Shown piece after piece: positions 47,592-59,272 of a stretch of 64,000 bases of DNA (positions are counted from its first letter, which is position 1; each line of letters opens with the position of its first letter). The stretch covers positions 3,893,739-3,957,738 of the forward strand of contig OX030962.1 of the NCBI GenBank assembly GCA_943735955.1, written 5' to 3'. This DNA is from Piscicola geometra (taxonomy: Eukaryota > Annelida > Clitellata > Hirudinida > Piscicolidae). Position numbers and translations under genes: made by a program. Under the pieces are notes generated by a model. The model was not told where the DNA came from and did no database searches. It was given only the letters and a program-made list of their open reading frames with translations.

Positions 47592-50500
47592 ATGCCGGAG
47601 CAGAGCAACGACTACAGAGTGGTGGTCTTTGGGTCGGGAAGTGTTGGCAAGAGTTCACTCGTTTTAAGGTGGGTGGATGCATGGATGGATGCATGGATGG
47701 ATGCATGGATGAATTCATGGATGGATGCATGGATGGATGCATGGATGGATGCATGGATGGATGCATGGATGGATGCATGGATGGATGCAAGGATGGATGC
47801 ATGGATGGATGCATGGATGAATGCATGGATGGATGCATGGATGGATGCATGGATGGATTCATGGATGGATTCATGGATGGATGCATGGAAGGATGCATGG
47901 ATGGGTGGATGGATGGATGCATGGATGGGTGGATGGATGGATGCATGGATAGATGCATGGATTTGATTGATGGATGTATGGATGCATGGATGGATGCATG
48001 GATGAACACATAGATGGATGGATGGATGGATAAAGGCATGGATATATGGATGCATGGATAATGTATAAGTAGATTGATGAGAAAGCGGATAGAGAAGTAG
48101 AAAATTGAGAAAAATAGGTTGATGGGAATATAGGTAAGTAAATAAAGGAGTAGGTAGATGAATGACTGGGTGGATAAATAGGCAAACAAACAAATAGGAG
48201 GATGGTTTGACGGATGGGTAAATAACACGAGTGCAGATGAGGAGATAGAGAGAGACATGGAGTGGCAGAGAGAAGGGTGGGGTGAAAGGGAGAAGATTGG
48301 AGAAAAATTGAGAAAGATGGAGAGGGATGTAGCAGGGTGGAGAGGGATTGGAGAAGGGTGGAGAAGGTTGGAGAGGGGTAGAGAGGGAAGGAGATAGAAT
48401 GAAGAATAAAGAAGAAAAACGGAAAAGGGTATAAAGGAGTGGAGAGGGATGGAGAAGATTGAAAAAGGATGGGGTGGGAAAAAGAAGGACGGAAAAGAAT
48501 AGAGTAGGGTGGAGAGGGATGAAGAGGAATGGAGTAGAGTGGAGAGGGATGAAGAGGAATGGAGTAGGGTGGAGAGGGATGAAGAGGAACGGAGTGACAG
48601 TTTGTTTATCTTTCTTTCTTTCATCATCACACGCGAGTGTCCTTATTTAGCGCTTCACACAACACAATAGTCGCCTTAATTTGTGACATTTTTACAATAT
48701 ATATTTTTCTTTATTCGAGTTATTTTTAGGGACATTTTGTTTAATATCTACTGTATTTCCCATGGCAGGCGTATACCTAAATGTGTACATGCCTGCGTGT
48801 ACACTCAGGGATGCACACACAGTGCACACCACACACACAAACGCAAACACTCCAAACACACGCGAAACAGAAAGCTTAAACATCGCTCCAATTCGTCAGC
48901 GCCAACGCAATTTCAAGGATTTTCAAACTTAGAGCGTGAAAGCCGCCTTAAAAGAACACGAGAACAAACTCATGTTCGAAAAACAAATAAGCGTTCGTTT
49001 TAACGTGAGAATATAAAGATGTGCAAACATGCAAACACATGAGCTTTAAACAATAAAAAATGCAAACACACAAACACACGGACATTAAAACTCACACAAA
49101 CACACAAACACACGGACAAACAGGTTTGTTCGAGGAACATTCAGAGAAAATTATGTTCCAACGGTCGAAGACACATACAGACAAGTCATTTCTTGCAACA
49201 AACAAGTTTGTGTTTGTTTGCCTGTTTATTTGTTGTTTGTTTTTTTTTTGTATTTTTGTTTATTCAAGCATTATTCTTTCAGATACTTATATGTTTTAAT
49301 ATTGGAATATTCTATTTTTGGTAATTAGAGACCAAACAATTGGAAGATGGAAATGAAGATAAAAATAAGACTGGCCAGAAGCCTTCCAATTTAGTTTTTC
49401 TAAGATTTACATAAACATCCTCAATCCTGTACACATTCATCCGCATCTTCTAATCCACAAAGGCGTTTTAATTCTCAGTTTTGCTTCTTATTAAATCTAA
49501 GAATTTCTTTTATCATACCTTGAATACATTTCAAGTGTGTAAAAATATTTTTAAATGGTTAAAAGTTTTACATTGTTTTCAAACAATTTTTGGTCATTTC
49601 TAGCAACAACTTCCATATTAAACAAAAAGTATTTCTCGGCAACGTTCAATAAAATCGTGAAAGATTCCGATACCTTGAAAGTTCAAAAATTAATTTTCTC
49701 AGAAATTTCCAAAACTTTAGTTTCCCAGAAATTGTAAAATGTTCAATTGTCACCTTTTTCAAACCTTCTTGGTTTTTGACTTTTCTTACCTTTAAAATTT
49801 CTATAGATGTTTAGGTTTCTGTATTCAAAGAAATAATAAGACGTTTTTTTCTTTAAAAAAAACTTTTTATAATAGGGACCAAATTTTGTTGTAAAACTAT
49901 TTGAATAAATCACTTACCGTGCAGAATTTAAAGACCGCCTTGGGCAAGTAATGACCCAAACATCGCTCTTTGGGTCTAAATAATCAGTTTATCTTACAGA
50001 ATCAGAAGAAATATTTTCCACCGGAAAGCCAATTAAGTTTAAAGAGATTTGAGATAAACAAGAAATTACATGAAATTGAATATTAAATGAAAAAATATAT
50101 TAAATAAAATATTAAATCCAAATATATATTAAATCGAATATTAAATTCAAATATATATTAAATAGAATATTAAATTCAAAAATATATGAAATAAAATATT
50201 AAATTCAAATATATATAAAAAAAATAAAATATTAAATTCAAATATATATAAAAAAAATAAAATATCAAATTCAAATATATATTAAACAAATAAAACTCTC
50301 CAACCAAAACTTCTCTTCAAACCTATTCCAAATCATCCATTCGTTACCGTGGCTCCCAGTGACAAACCCCTCTGAGAATTGCATGCATGCTTCCTTTCAT
50401 GCTGCCAAACAAATAATTTTCTCGTTCCAATTTAGAACGTCTCAGAAGCACACAAAATTGCTATAGTACATTCTCCCGATCAATTAAGGACAAATCGTAT

Positions 50501-53500
50501 AAGCAATGTATTTAATGCTTCATCTTTTTCCACTCTTCCATTCATCCTTTTTCATTTGATTTGTACGCAAGGCTTCTTGGATTTTGAAATATCTTTTCCG
50601 TTTCCCCCATCCATCAACCTCATCTTCTACACTGATTCTATGATAGAATTTCAATCAATTAAAAAAAATTCAATGCACTTTTCGAAATTATCTTTTTTCT
50701 CTACTCATCCACCTCCTCACGCACGCACGCCATCTTTCTTTCCCTCCCCTCCCTTCTTTTCCTTTCTTTCTCCCTCCACCACTTTCTTCTTTTTCTTCTT
50801 CTTTCCTTCCCTCCTTCTCTCCCTCTCTCCTTCCTCCCTTTTTCTCTCTCCTACCACTCTTTCTCCCTCTGACGTACACTCCAAAGAGAATCAATACAAT
50901 ACTTTTATTGAAGGCGTACAGATTGTGCACGTCGATTTGATGTGGTGTGTCTACATCAACAATCACTGACTCATCAGTGCATACGTCCTTGTACAATCAA
51001 TCAATTAAATTTATATAACGCTTTTTATTAAATCTCAAACCACCTTATACAGTGGAGAAAAATCTTTGCACGTTCTTGTCCGAAGGACCCTTCAAAGAAA
51101 ACATGCATCTCAATTATTTTTAAATTTCAAAAATATTTTTTTGAAGTTTTCTTTGACATTTTTAATTGTTTTAAACTTATTTCTCTTTCAGTTTCTTTTA
51201 AACTTAATTATTAAAAAAAATTTTTAACTTGTTTCTTTTTCGACTGTTTTAAACTTATTTTTCTTTCAATTATTTAAAAACCTATTTTTTCCTATTTTTT
51301 ATGCCCTTATTTTTTTCTCTTCGTTTTTCAATTAATTTTTTTCCAATTTTGTAAAGCTATTTTCGATTTCTGTTATTCGTCCCGTAGCTCATTGGCAGTT
51401 TTAAAAAGTTAGAAAGATTTTTAATTTATGCAAATAACTTCATAAAGGGAGCAAGGGCGCTATAAATAATGATTTGAAAATAATTTTTTTGAAATTTTGT
51501 TTTATTCAAAATAATAATAATAATAATAAATTTATACTTTAAAAAGAGATGAAAAAGAAGTGACAGCTGACTTGAAAACTGATATTTTAATTTGGATGAA
51601 TAAATATAAATATTGAAATTCCTAAAAGCTAAAAATGTATTTAAACTTTTTTTAATTTACTTTTTAATCTTTTAAAGTATTCTCCAACTCACCCGCACTA
51701 CAATCATCTCATCTATCAACCAGACATTCTGCAATTTATCTTCCAAAATGTTTATATTTCATCTTCTCGGACTATATTTCGCAGCCTTTTACGACCTCCT
51801 ACAAACTCTTGCAAGTTGTTCTCTCCCATTGCAACCCATTCTCAAATCATTTCATCCGATCCCATCCCACCCTATCCAATCCTACCAGCCCACAGCATCT
51901 CATCCCACTCTATTCCATCTTACTACATTTCATTTCATTCTATTCCATTCCATCTTTTTCAATCCTACTACATCCAATTTAGACTAGTTTGATCCCATCC
52001 CACTGCATTTCACCCCATAAAAGCCTTCTAGCTCAATCCCATCCTATTAGATCTCGTTCCATCCTATTAGATCTCGTTCCATCCTATTAGATCTCGTTCC
52101 ATCCTATTAGATCTCGTTCCATCCTATTAGATCTCATTCCATCCTATTAGATCTCGTTCCATCCTATCCTATCCTATCCTAGTACATCTAATTTGAACTA
52201 GTTTGACCCCATCTAATCCCATCCCACTGCATCCCATCACATCCCAAAAGACCTCCCACCAAATCCATCCCAAAATGCCATCCCAAAGGTGTGCACGCTA
52301 GAGATCACAGACACCACGGGCAGCCACCAATTTCCAGCTATGCAGCGTTTATCCATCTCCAGAGGACATGCCTTTATCCTCGTCTACTCCATTGCCTCCA
52401 AGTGGGTGGATGGGATGAAGAGAATCGGGGGGGGGGGGAGGGGGGTTGATGGGTGGGGGGGTTGATTTGTGGGGAGGAGGGTTGATGGGTGGGGAGGGGG
52501 GTTGATGGGTGGGGGGAAGTGGGTTGATGGGTGGTGGGAGATTTGGGTGTAAGATAGTGAAAAGTGCTGGATTGAAAGACTATGGGATTCGATGAAATAT
52601 TTGAACGAAATCTCAGAGCGATGAATTTCTCTTCAATACTTTGAAACAATTCACCTATTTCATTCCTTCAACTCTTTAATGATGAGCATTATTATAGTGG
52701 CGTATAACCCGAACGGGCTTCCAGGCAACGTAGGCTGCATATTTTCATTTGCGCCTTTGGGTTACTAGGGCATTGGTTAAACTTGAACCTAGGACCTTTC
52801 ATTATTGGTCAAGCCGAGTCAGCCACCCGTTCACCCATTACTCTTTATCCACCATTCACTACCCTATTTAACCAAAACATGTTTTCCAAACCGTTCACCA
52901 TCCCAAAACTTCCCAAAATCTCAAAACCACCCACCATCTTCAACCCATCCACCATCTTCAACCCATCCACCATCTCCAATTTATCCACCATCCCTAACTT
53001 ACCAATCCATCTTCTTTATAATAATGACGAGCATTATTATTGTGGCGTATAACCCGAACGGGCTTCTAGGCCACTTAGGCTGCATATTTTCATTTGCGCC
53101 TATGGGTTACTAGGGCATTGGTTGCACTTGAACCTAGAACCTTTCATTATTGGTCAAGCTGAGAGTCGTTGCCGACTCGGCTATCCGTTCACCCATCTAC
53201 TATCTCCAACCCATCCACCATTACCAACCAATCCACCATCTGCATGAAATATCTCTAAACCAACCCATTATCCCCATAAACCATCCACAAAAATTCTCCT
53301 AGCACCCCCACCACTACAACCCCCACAAACCCACCACCACCTTTATCACTCCCACCACCAAAACCACCACCACCACCAATCCTCAACCCATTCCCATCCC
53401 TAACAACCCCCCCTCCCCAACTAAACCGTCCCCAACCACTCTCCCAAATAGACAGTCCTTAGACGACTTGAGACCCATCTTCCAAGAGATCGTTAACATC

Positions 53501-55353
53501 AAGAGAAGCACTGAAGAGATCCCCATCATGCTGGTCGGAAACAAGAGTGACGAGGTTGGGAGGAGGGGTGGTTTGATGGGTGTCAAGGGGAGGGTGTTTT
53601 AAAGGGTGTGTATGAGGGAGGGTACGGAGGTGATGAGAGAAGAGTTAGTAGATGGGAGAGGGTGTATTGAGGGTTGAAGGAATTTAAATTGAAGGTTTTA
53701 GAGTGGTTCGAGAAGAGTTTGAGGGGGTCGAAAAGGAGGGAGGTCATGCGTCATTGTGGTGATGTGTGAATGATGGTTTCTGGTGAACTTATGTGAGTTA
53801 GAGTCAAATGATAAAAATGTAAAAGAAGGGACCCATTGAAAGACTTCTAAGCACCCTAATACACCCTTGAACCATCAAAACACCTTCCAAAAACCCTCAA
53901 ACACCTTCAAAACACACCATTAAACAACCTAAAACACCCTCAAACACCCTTAAACACCCTCAAACACCCTTGAACACCCTAAAACACCCTCCTTATACAA
54001 ACACCTTTCAAACACCACCCACTGCAGATGCACAACAGACAAATCCAAACGACGGAAGGACAGAACCTGGCGAAGTTATGGAAGTGCGCCTTCATGGAAA
54101 CCTCCGCTAAGACGAATCACAACGTGCAAGAGTTGTTCCAGGTGGGGGGGGGGGGGTGGGGATGATAGTGGTGGTGGTGGGGAGGGTGGTCATGGAATGG
54201 TGATGATGGTAGTGGTGGAGATGGTGGTCGTGGAATGGTGATGATGGTAGTGGTGGAGATGATAGTGGTGGTGGAGAAGGTGGTCGTGGAATGGTGATGA
54301 TGGTGATAAGGGTGGTGGTCGTGGAATGGTGATGATGGTAGTGGTGGAGATTATGAAAATGTAGGTGGAGGGATTGGTGGTGGAGTGGAGAAAGTGGTGT
54401 TGGTTCCAGGTGGGGAGGGGAAGTGATGGGGTAGTGAAATGGTGGGGAGGGAAAAATGTGGTTTAGGGGGCGTGAGCCAATTTTTGGGGTTGACAAGTTT
54501 TATGGGTTGACAAGTTTTTAGAGGGTCGATTGGACGTATTGAAAAAAAAGTTCGAAAATATTGGAAAAAAATTTTGACGATTGTTTTTCCAGGAAAATAG
54601 TTATTTTGGTCTGACTAAAAAGACGATTTATAATCAAATTACTGGAATAGTTTTAAATTTGAATCATTTTTAAAGTCACGCCTTTTAGACAGCGCACTCG
54701 ATTTTGGATAAAACGTTTAGTTGTTTTATAAATTTATTTATATTTTCAAATATCATAGTTATAATAATGATAATGAGTTTAATAATTAGAATTATAAAAA
54801 CTTTAATAACTAAAATTATAATAACTATAATGATTAAAACAAGTATAATTATATTAATAAACATAATTAAAACAATTGTAAGTAAAACAGTTATAAAAAA
54901 TATAAGTATGATAATTATAAAAAATTTTAAATCATCACTACCACGACCACCACCACGACGACCACCACTACGACCACCATGATCACCACCACCACCACCA
55001 CCACCATGACCACCACCACGACCACCACCACCATGACCACCATCACCATGACCACCACCACCACGACGACGACCACCACCACGACCACCACCACCACGAC
55101 CACCACCACGACCACCACCACCACGACCACCACCACGACCACCACCACCACGACGACCACCACCACGACGACCACCACCATGACGACCACCACCACGACC
55201 ACCACCACCACGACGACCACCACGACGACGACCACCATTCAGGACCTGTTGCAGCTGGAGAAGAAGAGGAGTATGACACTGACGGTGGACGTGAAGAAGA
55301 CAACCTCGAGATTCAACACTGAACGCTTTAGAGGAAAGTGCTGTCTCATGTGA
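47592..55353 (+). CDS. DIRAS2: DIRAS-type Ras-family GTPase, complete
   Basis: Six exons, 47592-47668, 49124-49205, 52289-52401, 53452-53554, 54028-54141 and 55243-55353, close in phase to give 199 aa, the same length as human DIRAS2. Motifs in order: start [15 protein letters not shown]-loop GSGSVGKS, switch [12 protein letters not shown], switch [16 protein letters not shown] (the GSHQ form that replaces the usual AGQE in DIRAS proteins), NKSD, ETSAK, and a C-terminal CCLM prenylation box. DIRAS proteins are membrane-bound small GTPases with weak GTPase activity. The P-loop has Ser at the place of the second Gly of the usual GAGGVGKS. Assignment to DIRAS1 or DIRAS2 is not resolved. Introns hold a GGATGCAT array, two SINEs and paired G-rich/C-rich arms. 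Confidence 0.95.
47669..48060. repeat. 12-bp GGATGCATGGAT array at the DIRAS intron 1 donor
   Basis: Begins immediately at the donor of exon 1 (AAG|GTGGGTGGATGC) and continues for about 390 bases; purine-rich GGAGAGGGAT sequence follows to 48600. Confidence 0.93.
50080..50290. repeat. AT-rich tandem array in DIRAS intron 2
   Basis: Units of about 25-35 bp with core AATATTAAATTCAAATATAT. Confidence 0.85.
52035..52170. repeat. 20-bp array CATCCTATTAGATCTCGTTC
   Basis: Seven near-identical units in DIRAS intron 2, within a wider CATCCCATCC-rich region leading to exon 3. Confidence 0.95.
52686..52845 (-). mobile_element. tRNA-derived SINE, minus orientation
   Basis: Same family as 39193-39350. 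It shares TATAGTGGCGTATAACCCGA, GCTGCATATTTTCATTTGCG and CCTTTCATTATTGGTCAAGC. Located in DIRAS intron 3. Confidence 0.75.
53030..53198 (-). mobile_element. tRNA-derived SINE, minus orientation, second copy in the intron
   Basis: Nearly identical to the copy at 52686-52845 and in the same orientation, 185 bases away, with the B-box region still legible (CTAGGTTCAAGTGCAACC on the minus strand). Confidence 0.75.
54142..55240. repeat. G-rich and C-rich arms in DIRAS intron 5
   Basis: GGTGGTGGTCGTGGAATGGT units at 54142-54360 follow the donor; ACCACCACCACGACGACC units at 54940-55238 precede the acceptor. The middle (54480-54935) is AT-rich. Confidence 0.9.
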
Positions 55354-55785
55354 TGGAAAGATGGAGAAAAAGGAAGGGTGGAGAAAATAAAAGAGGTGTG
55401 AGAGAAGGAAGGGAGAGGGTGGGTGGGGGGGGGGAGATATGGGAAACGAAGAGAAAGGGGGAAGGGAAGAGAGGAATGGAGGTATTGGAAAAATCAAAAA
55501 AGACGGTTTTAGAGAGAGAGGGTGGAGAAATGAAGAAAAAGTGAGATTGAGAGAAAGGGAGAAAAAAGATTCAGAAGGAGAGAGGGTGTGAGAGCGCTGG
55601 AAAGATGAGTGTAAAGAAGGTGTTGAAAGCAAAAAAGAGCATGGTATTAAAAAAGACAAAAAGAATATTAGAGAAGATTGATAGTGGATTAAAATGAAAG
55701 GGAAGTTTTTGGGGAAAAAAGGTTGGAAAAGCATTTTTTCATGAAGGCTTCTAGTGATTGAAACTGGTGTGTGGTTTTAAAATTC

Positions 55786-55791
55786 AATAAA
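55786..55791 (+). terminator. Polyadenylation signal AATAAA of the DIRAS gene
   Basis: Canonical hexamer about 430 bases after the DIRAS stop, beyond a purine-rich 3' untranslated stretch. Confidence 0.45.
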
Positions 55792-56482
55792 TGCTAAATA
55801 TTTAGAAAAATGGAAACAGAAGAATATAAAGTAATAAAAAAAAACAAATTATGAACATATTTTTGGTAATTATTTTGGAAAAATAGAAAAATAAAAGATG
55901 TGAAAAACAAAAGGGCCAACTCGTAAATAATAAAAAAGGCAGGAATGTAAATGAATGAATATATTATCTGCCGAAAACAAATAAAATGCCCTAAAAATAA
56001 AATAAGGATAATAAAAAACGTAATAAGCAAAACTAAAAAAAAACAAATTAGCAAAATAAATAGGAAAAATTAATGAAAGGCAACTGCGTAATTACAAAAA
56101 TAAAGAACGAAAAAGCACAAAAGTAAACTTTAAAGTACTTTTAAAATTAAAAAGCTCTGTAAAGAACAGTTAAACAAGGAAAATCAAGTAAAAAGCCGGA
56201 AAAACATGTTGGAAAACTTTTAAAAATAATTTAGCAGAAAAATATATTTTTATGAGGTTGAAAAGCAGTGAAAGAAAAATGGTTGGATTTAATTTATGGT
56301 CTTAATTAGAAGGTTTTTTGAGAAAATATAAAATACATTTGAAAAATTGGAAAATACATTTTTAAAGCGCCAAAATGCTTTTAGATTCCCAAATTTTCAA
56401 AGATAGTTTAGTTTTTCTATATTTCTGGTCAGTTTCCTCTAAGGCTGGCGTGCTTGTTCACATTCGATAGTTCTTTACATAG

Positions 56483-56516
<34 letters not shown>

Positions 56517-57553
56517 GTTTCATCACTTCTATCCCATTACATCTTACACGCTTTGCTTTAGACTAGACTTTCATCTCGGATCCCTAGATGACACTTTCGC
56601 TTCGAAGAACTCTTAAAAACGCAGAACTGAAATGCTTTTGCGGCAAAATCTCGACTGATTCGAAGTTTATATAGCGTTAGTTTTATAATATAATTTTCGA
56701 CACAATTTTGTTCAAGGAAATGGCGGACTATTCATCCAACCCGAATCATCTGCTATCCGTTTAAATGCCTAAATGAAGATTTAGATACATTTTTATTAAT
56801 TTTATAAAAACTCTTAAGTTCAAGGCACCTTTTGCAGTTTCGAGAGCACAAACGTTTGCACCCAACAACGTATGTGAAATCTGATTGGGCTGTTGCGATC
56901 ACGCAACACGGGCATTCCATTAAAATTAAAAAATATACATTTTGTTTTTGTCTTAAAGTTGATTTGTCACTTTAAAAAAAACTAAAATATTAATGAATTT
57001 TTTTTCCCTTAGCTGTTTTTTTTTGTTTATATTAAAAGTTAAAGCCTATTTTTTCTTAGTGCGAAAGAACTTGTTGTATTAAAATCAGTTTGTAATACCT
57101 TGGGATCATTAACTAAACCTGTTGCGTTGTACTTCACAGGCCAAAGTGTGTGGCGAAGAATACCGTCATTATCTTGTAATTACGGCCCAAATTCCAATTA
57201 TTTCCCCGTATTATTACAATATTCTCAAAATGAAAAATAGTTATTTATTCATTTTTTTACATGGTTGTGGTGATTATTTCTTGCACTAGAGATTTTGTAT
57301 TGAGGCATTATTCATTAAATCACTTCAGACAATTTTCTTACACTATCACCTAACTTTCTCTGATTGCGATCACTAACACATGTAAATAACATTTTTATAC
57401 TTCAGTTATAAGTTTATATTCATTATTAAACACCGTTAATCCTTATATACATTTATAAATAATTTAAAAAAAGTAAAAAACCCTACTTAGTCCTCAAATG
57501 CTTTAATTGCTACACCTAGTCATCATTGAAACATCTTGTGTTGTGATTATAAG
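55792..57553. other. AT-rich intergenic region
   Basis: No gene recognised. A TA dinucleotide run of about 12 units is at 56488-56513. Confidence 0.6.
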
Positions 57554-57965
57554 TAGGGATAGCAACGGGCTCAAAAATCAGGACCTACCAGAGCCGCGTA
57601 CCCAAAAATTCATAAACTGCTCATTTAGCATATGTTTTCAAAACGGGAAATATTTTATTCAAACTTAATCAGCCCGTTTAAAAGAATATATTTTATAAAT
57701 TTTTTATTTTATACTTTATTTAAAAAAATGTATTTATGTTTTTTCTCATAGCAAAACTTCAGTAAAACTTTATTTCACTCGATACAAAATGTATCGACGT
57801 AAATTTGTATCCAATAAAACATTTTAATTGATATTTAATTAATTTATTAAATATTCTAAACTTATAATCTTTTTTTTATCCAAAAAATGAATCGAATACA
57901 AAATCCAAAAATGCTCGGGTACCCAACCCATCAATCGGGTACCCAAGTACCCGTTGCCATCCCTA
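57554..57965. mobile_element. 412-bp hAT-type MITE candidate
   Basis: Ends TAGGGATAGCAACGGG and CCCGTTGCCATCCCTA are inverted repeats with one mismatch and match the TAGGGATGGCAACGGG ends of hAT elements. Sub-terminal GGGTACCC motifs repeat near the right end. An 8-bp target duplication is not clearly preserved. Confidence 0.65.
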
Positions 57966-59272
57966 ACTATTACTCCTAGTTTTTTTAATTTTATTTTTTT
58001 CGTTTTCTCTTAATTTCACACTAGAACATATGCCCTTAATTTATTTGCGAGGAAACAGAATTTAAATATGAAATCTTTTAGCACTTTTGACTCAAAAGTA
58101 TCATTAAATACCAATGGGTATTCATGAATACAAATACACAAGGGTATTTAAAGTCACTTTTAGAATTTCTACTATATTTTCCTTTATTCCATCGCTCTAC
58201 TGATTGGCATGAGCTTGATTGGAGATGATCCAACGGTTTATAAGTTCAATTAAAATTTTAATGACTGTCTTAGCAATCTAATCAGCCTAATTATAGAATT
58301 AAGCATGCATTAATCGAATTATTTGACTAATTATTAAATTAATTCAAACCCTTAATCAACCCAAAAAAATTTAATGAGATAAAAGTCAAGTAAAACAACT
58401 TTAAATGAACACAAGAAATCGTCACTAACTACCCTTCCACCACTACAACCTCTTATTCTAAATGGAAGAAACATGAGGGATCAACAGAGTAAGATTCGAA
58501 AATTTTGAACTTTGAAAAGACATTTCCTATTTATATATTTTAATTAATTATTTGAAATCATTTGAACGGTTGCTTTTCATTACTTTTCAACTTGATCAAG
58601 GATTCAACAGCTATTATTGACGTATTATTATTGTTATTATTACTTTTATTATCCGACATTTAAAAAAATTTATATTTTGTTTTACTTTCTGCTCATTCAT
58701 CTTGACTATTCCGCCTAAACTAGTTAATAAATATTTCAAAATGAGTCTTTTATTAGTTTATTATATGAAAACATGAATAATTATTTAATAATCGGTAAAG
58801 TAAAATATATAAACACAGTTAAAATTAATTGTTTTTCGAATGTACGAATAGTCTGAACATTATGGCATAATGTTCAGATGATTATGGGCATCAGAACAAT
58901 CTGTATTTGACGGTAACTCGCTCTTTATAAGCTTTATTAATCCAGCAAAAATTCTAACAAACTTAAAAAATCTTTAAAATATTTTAGATTTACAAATCAT
59001 TGATTTATACGGCAAAAACAATATTTCACAAATAATTAAATAATCAAATCAATACTCGAACTCAAAATAAAATGTAGTAGTTAGAAAATCTGTAAATGAA
59101 GAGGGAAGGGAGTGGAAATGTGAAAAAGACAACTTCAAATATTATAATGGATCAAATCCTATTTAAATAAATTATTATATTTGATTTTATATCAATATAG
59201 TGAATTACTTTAATATAAATAAAATTCTTAATAAAAGATCTTTAAAAAGAGTTTCTCAAAAACTTGCCACTC
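57966..59272. other. AT-rich intergenic region, DIRAS to FAM91A1
   Basis: No coding sequence or repeat family recognised; the two flanking genes are convergent. Confidence 0.6.

Noticed and set aside
47554..48630. 358-codon minus-strand frame over the DIRAS exon 1 region
   Set aside because: Antisense of the GGATGCAT array and of the DIRAS exon; composition is purely repeat-like.
49910..49985. Possible minus-strand exon reading [15 protein letters not shown] before a GTAAGT donor inside DIRAS intron 2
   Set aside because: It looked like a cysteine-rich domain piece, but no adjoining exon or acceptor gives a consistent gene.
50556..50996. Frames on both strands in a CTTTCC/CTCC-rich stretch
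   Set aside because: Low-complexity pyrimidine sequence; the short non-repeat part (50880-50975) matches no family I know.
54685..55734. 349-codon minus-strand frame with a Gly/Arg-rich middle
   Set aside because: Antisense of the ACC/ACG repeat and of the last DIRAS exon.
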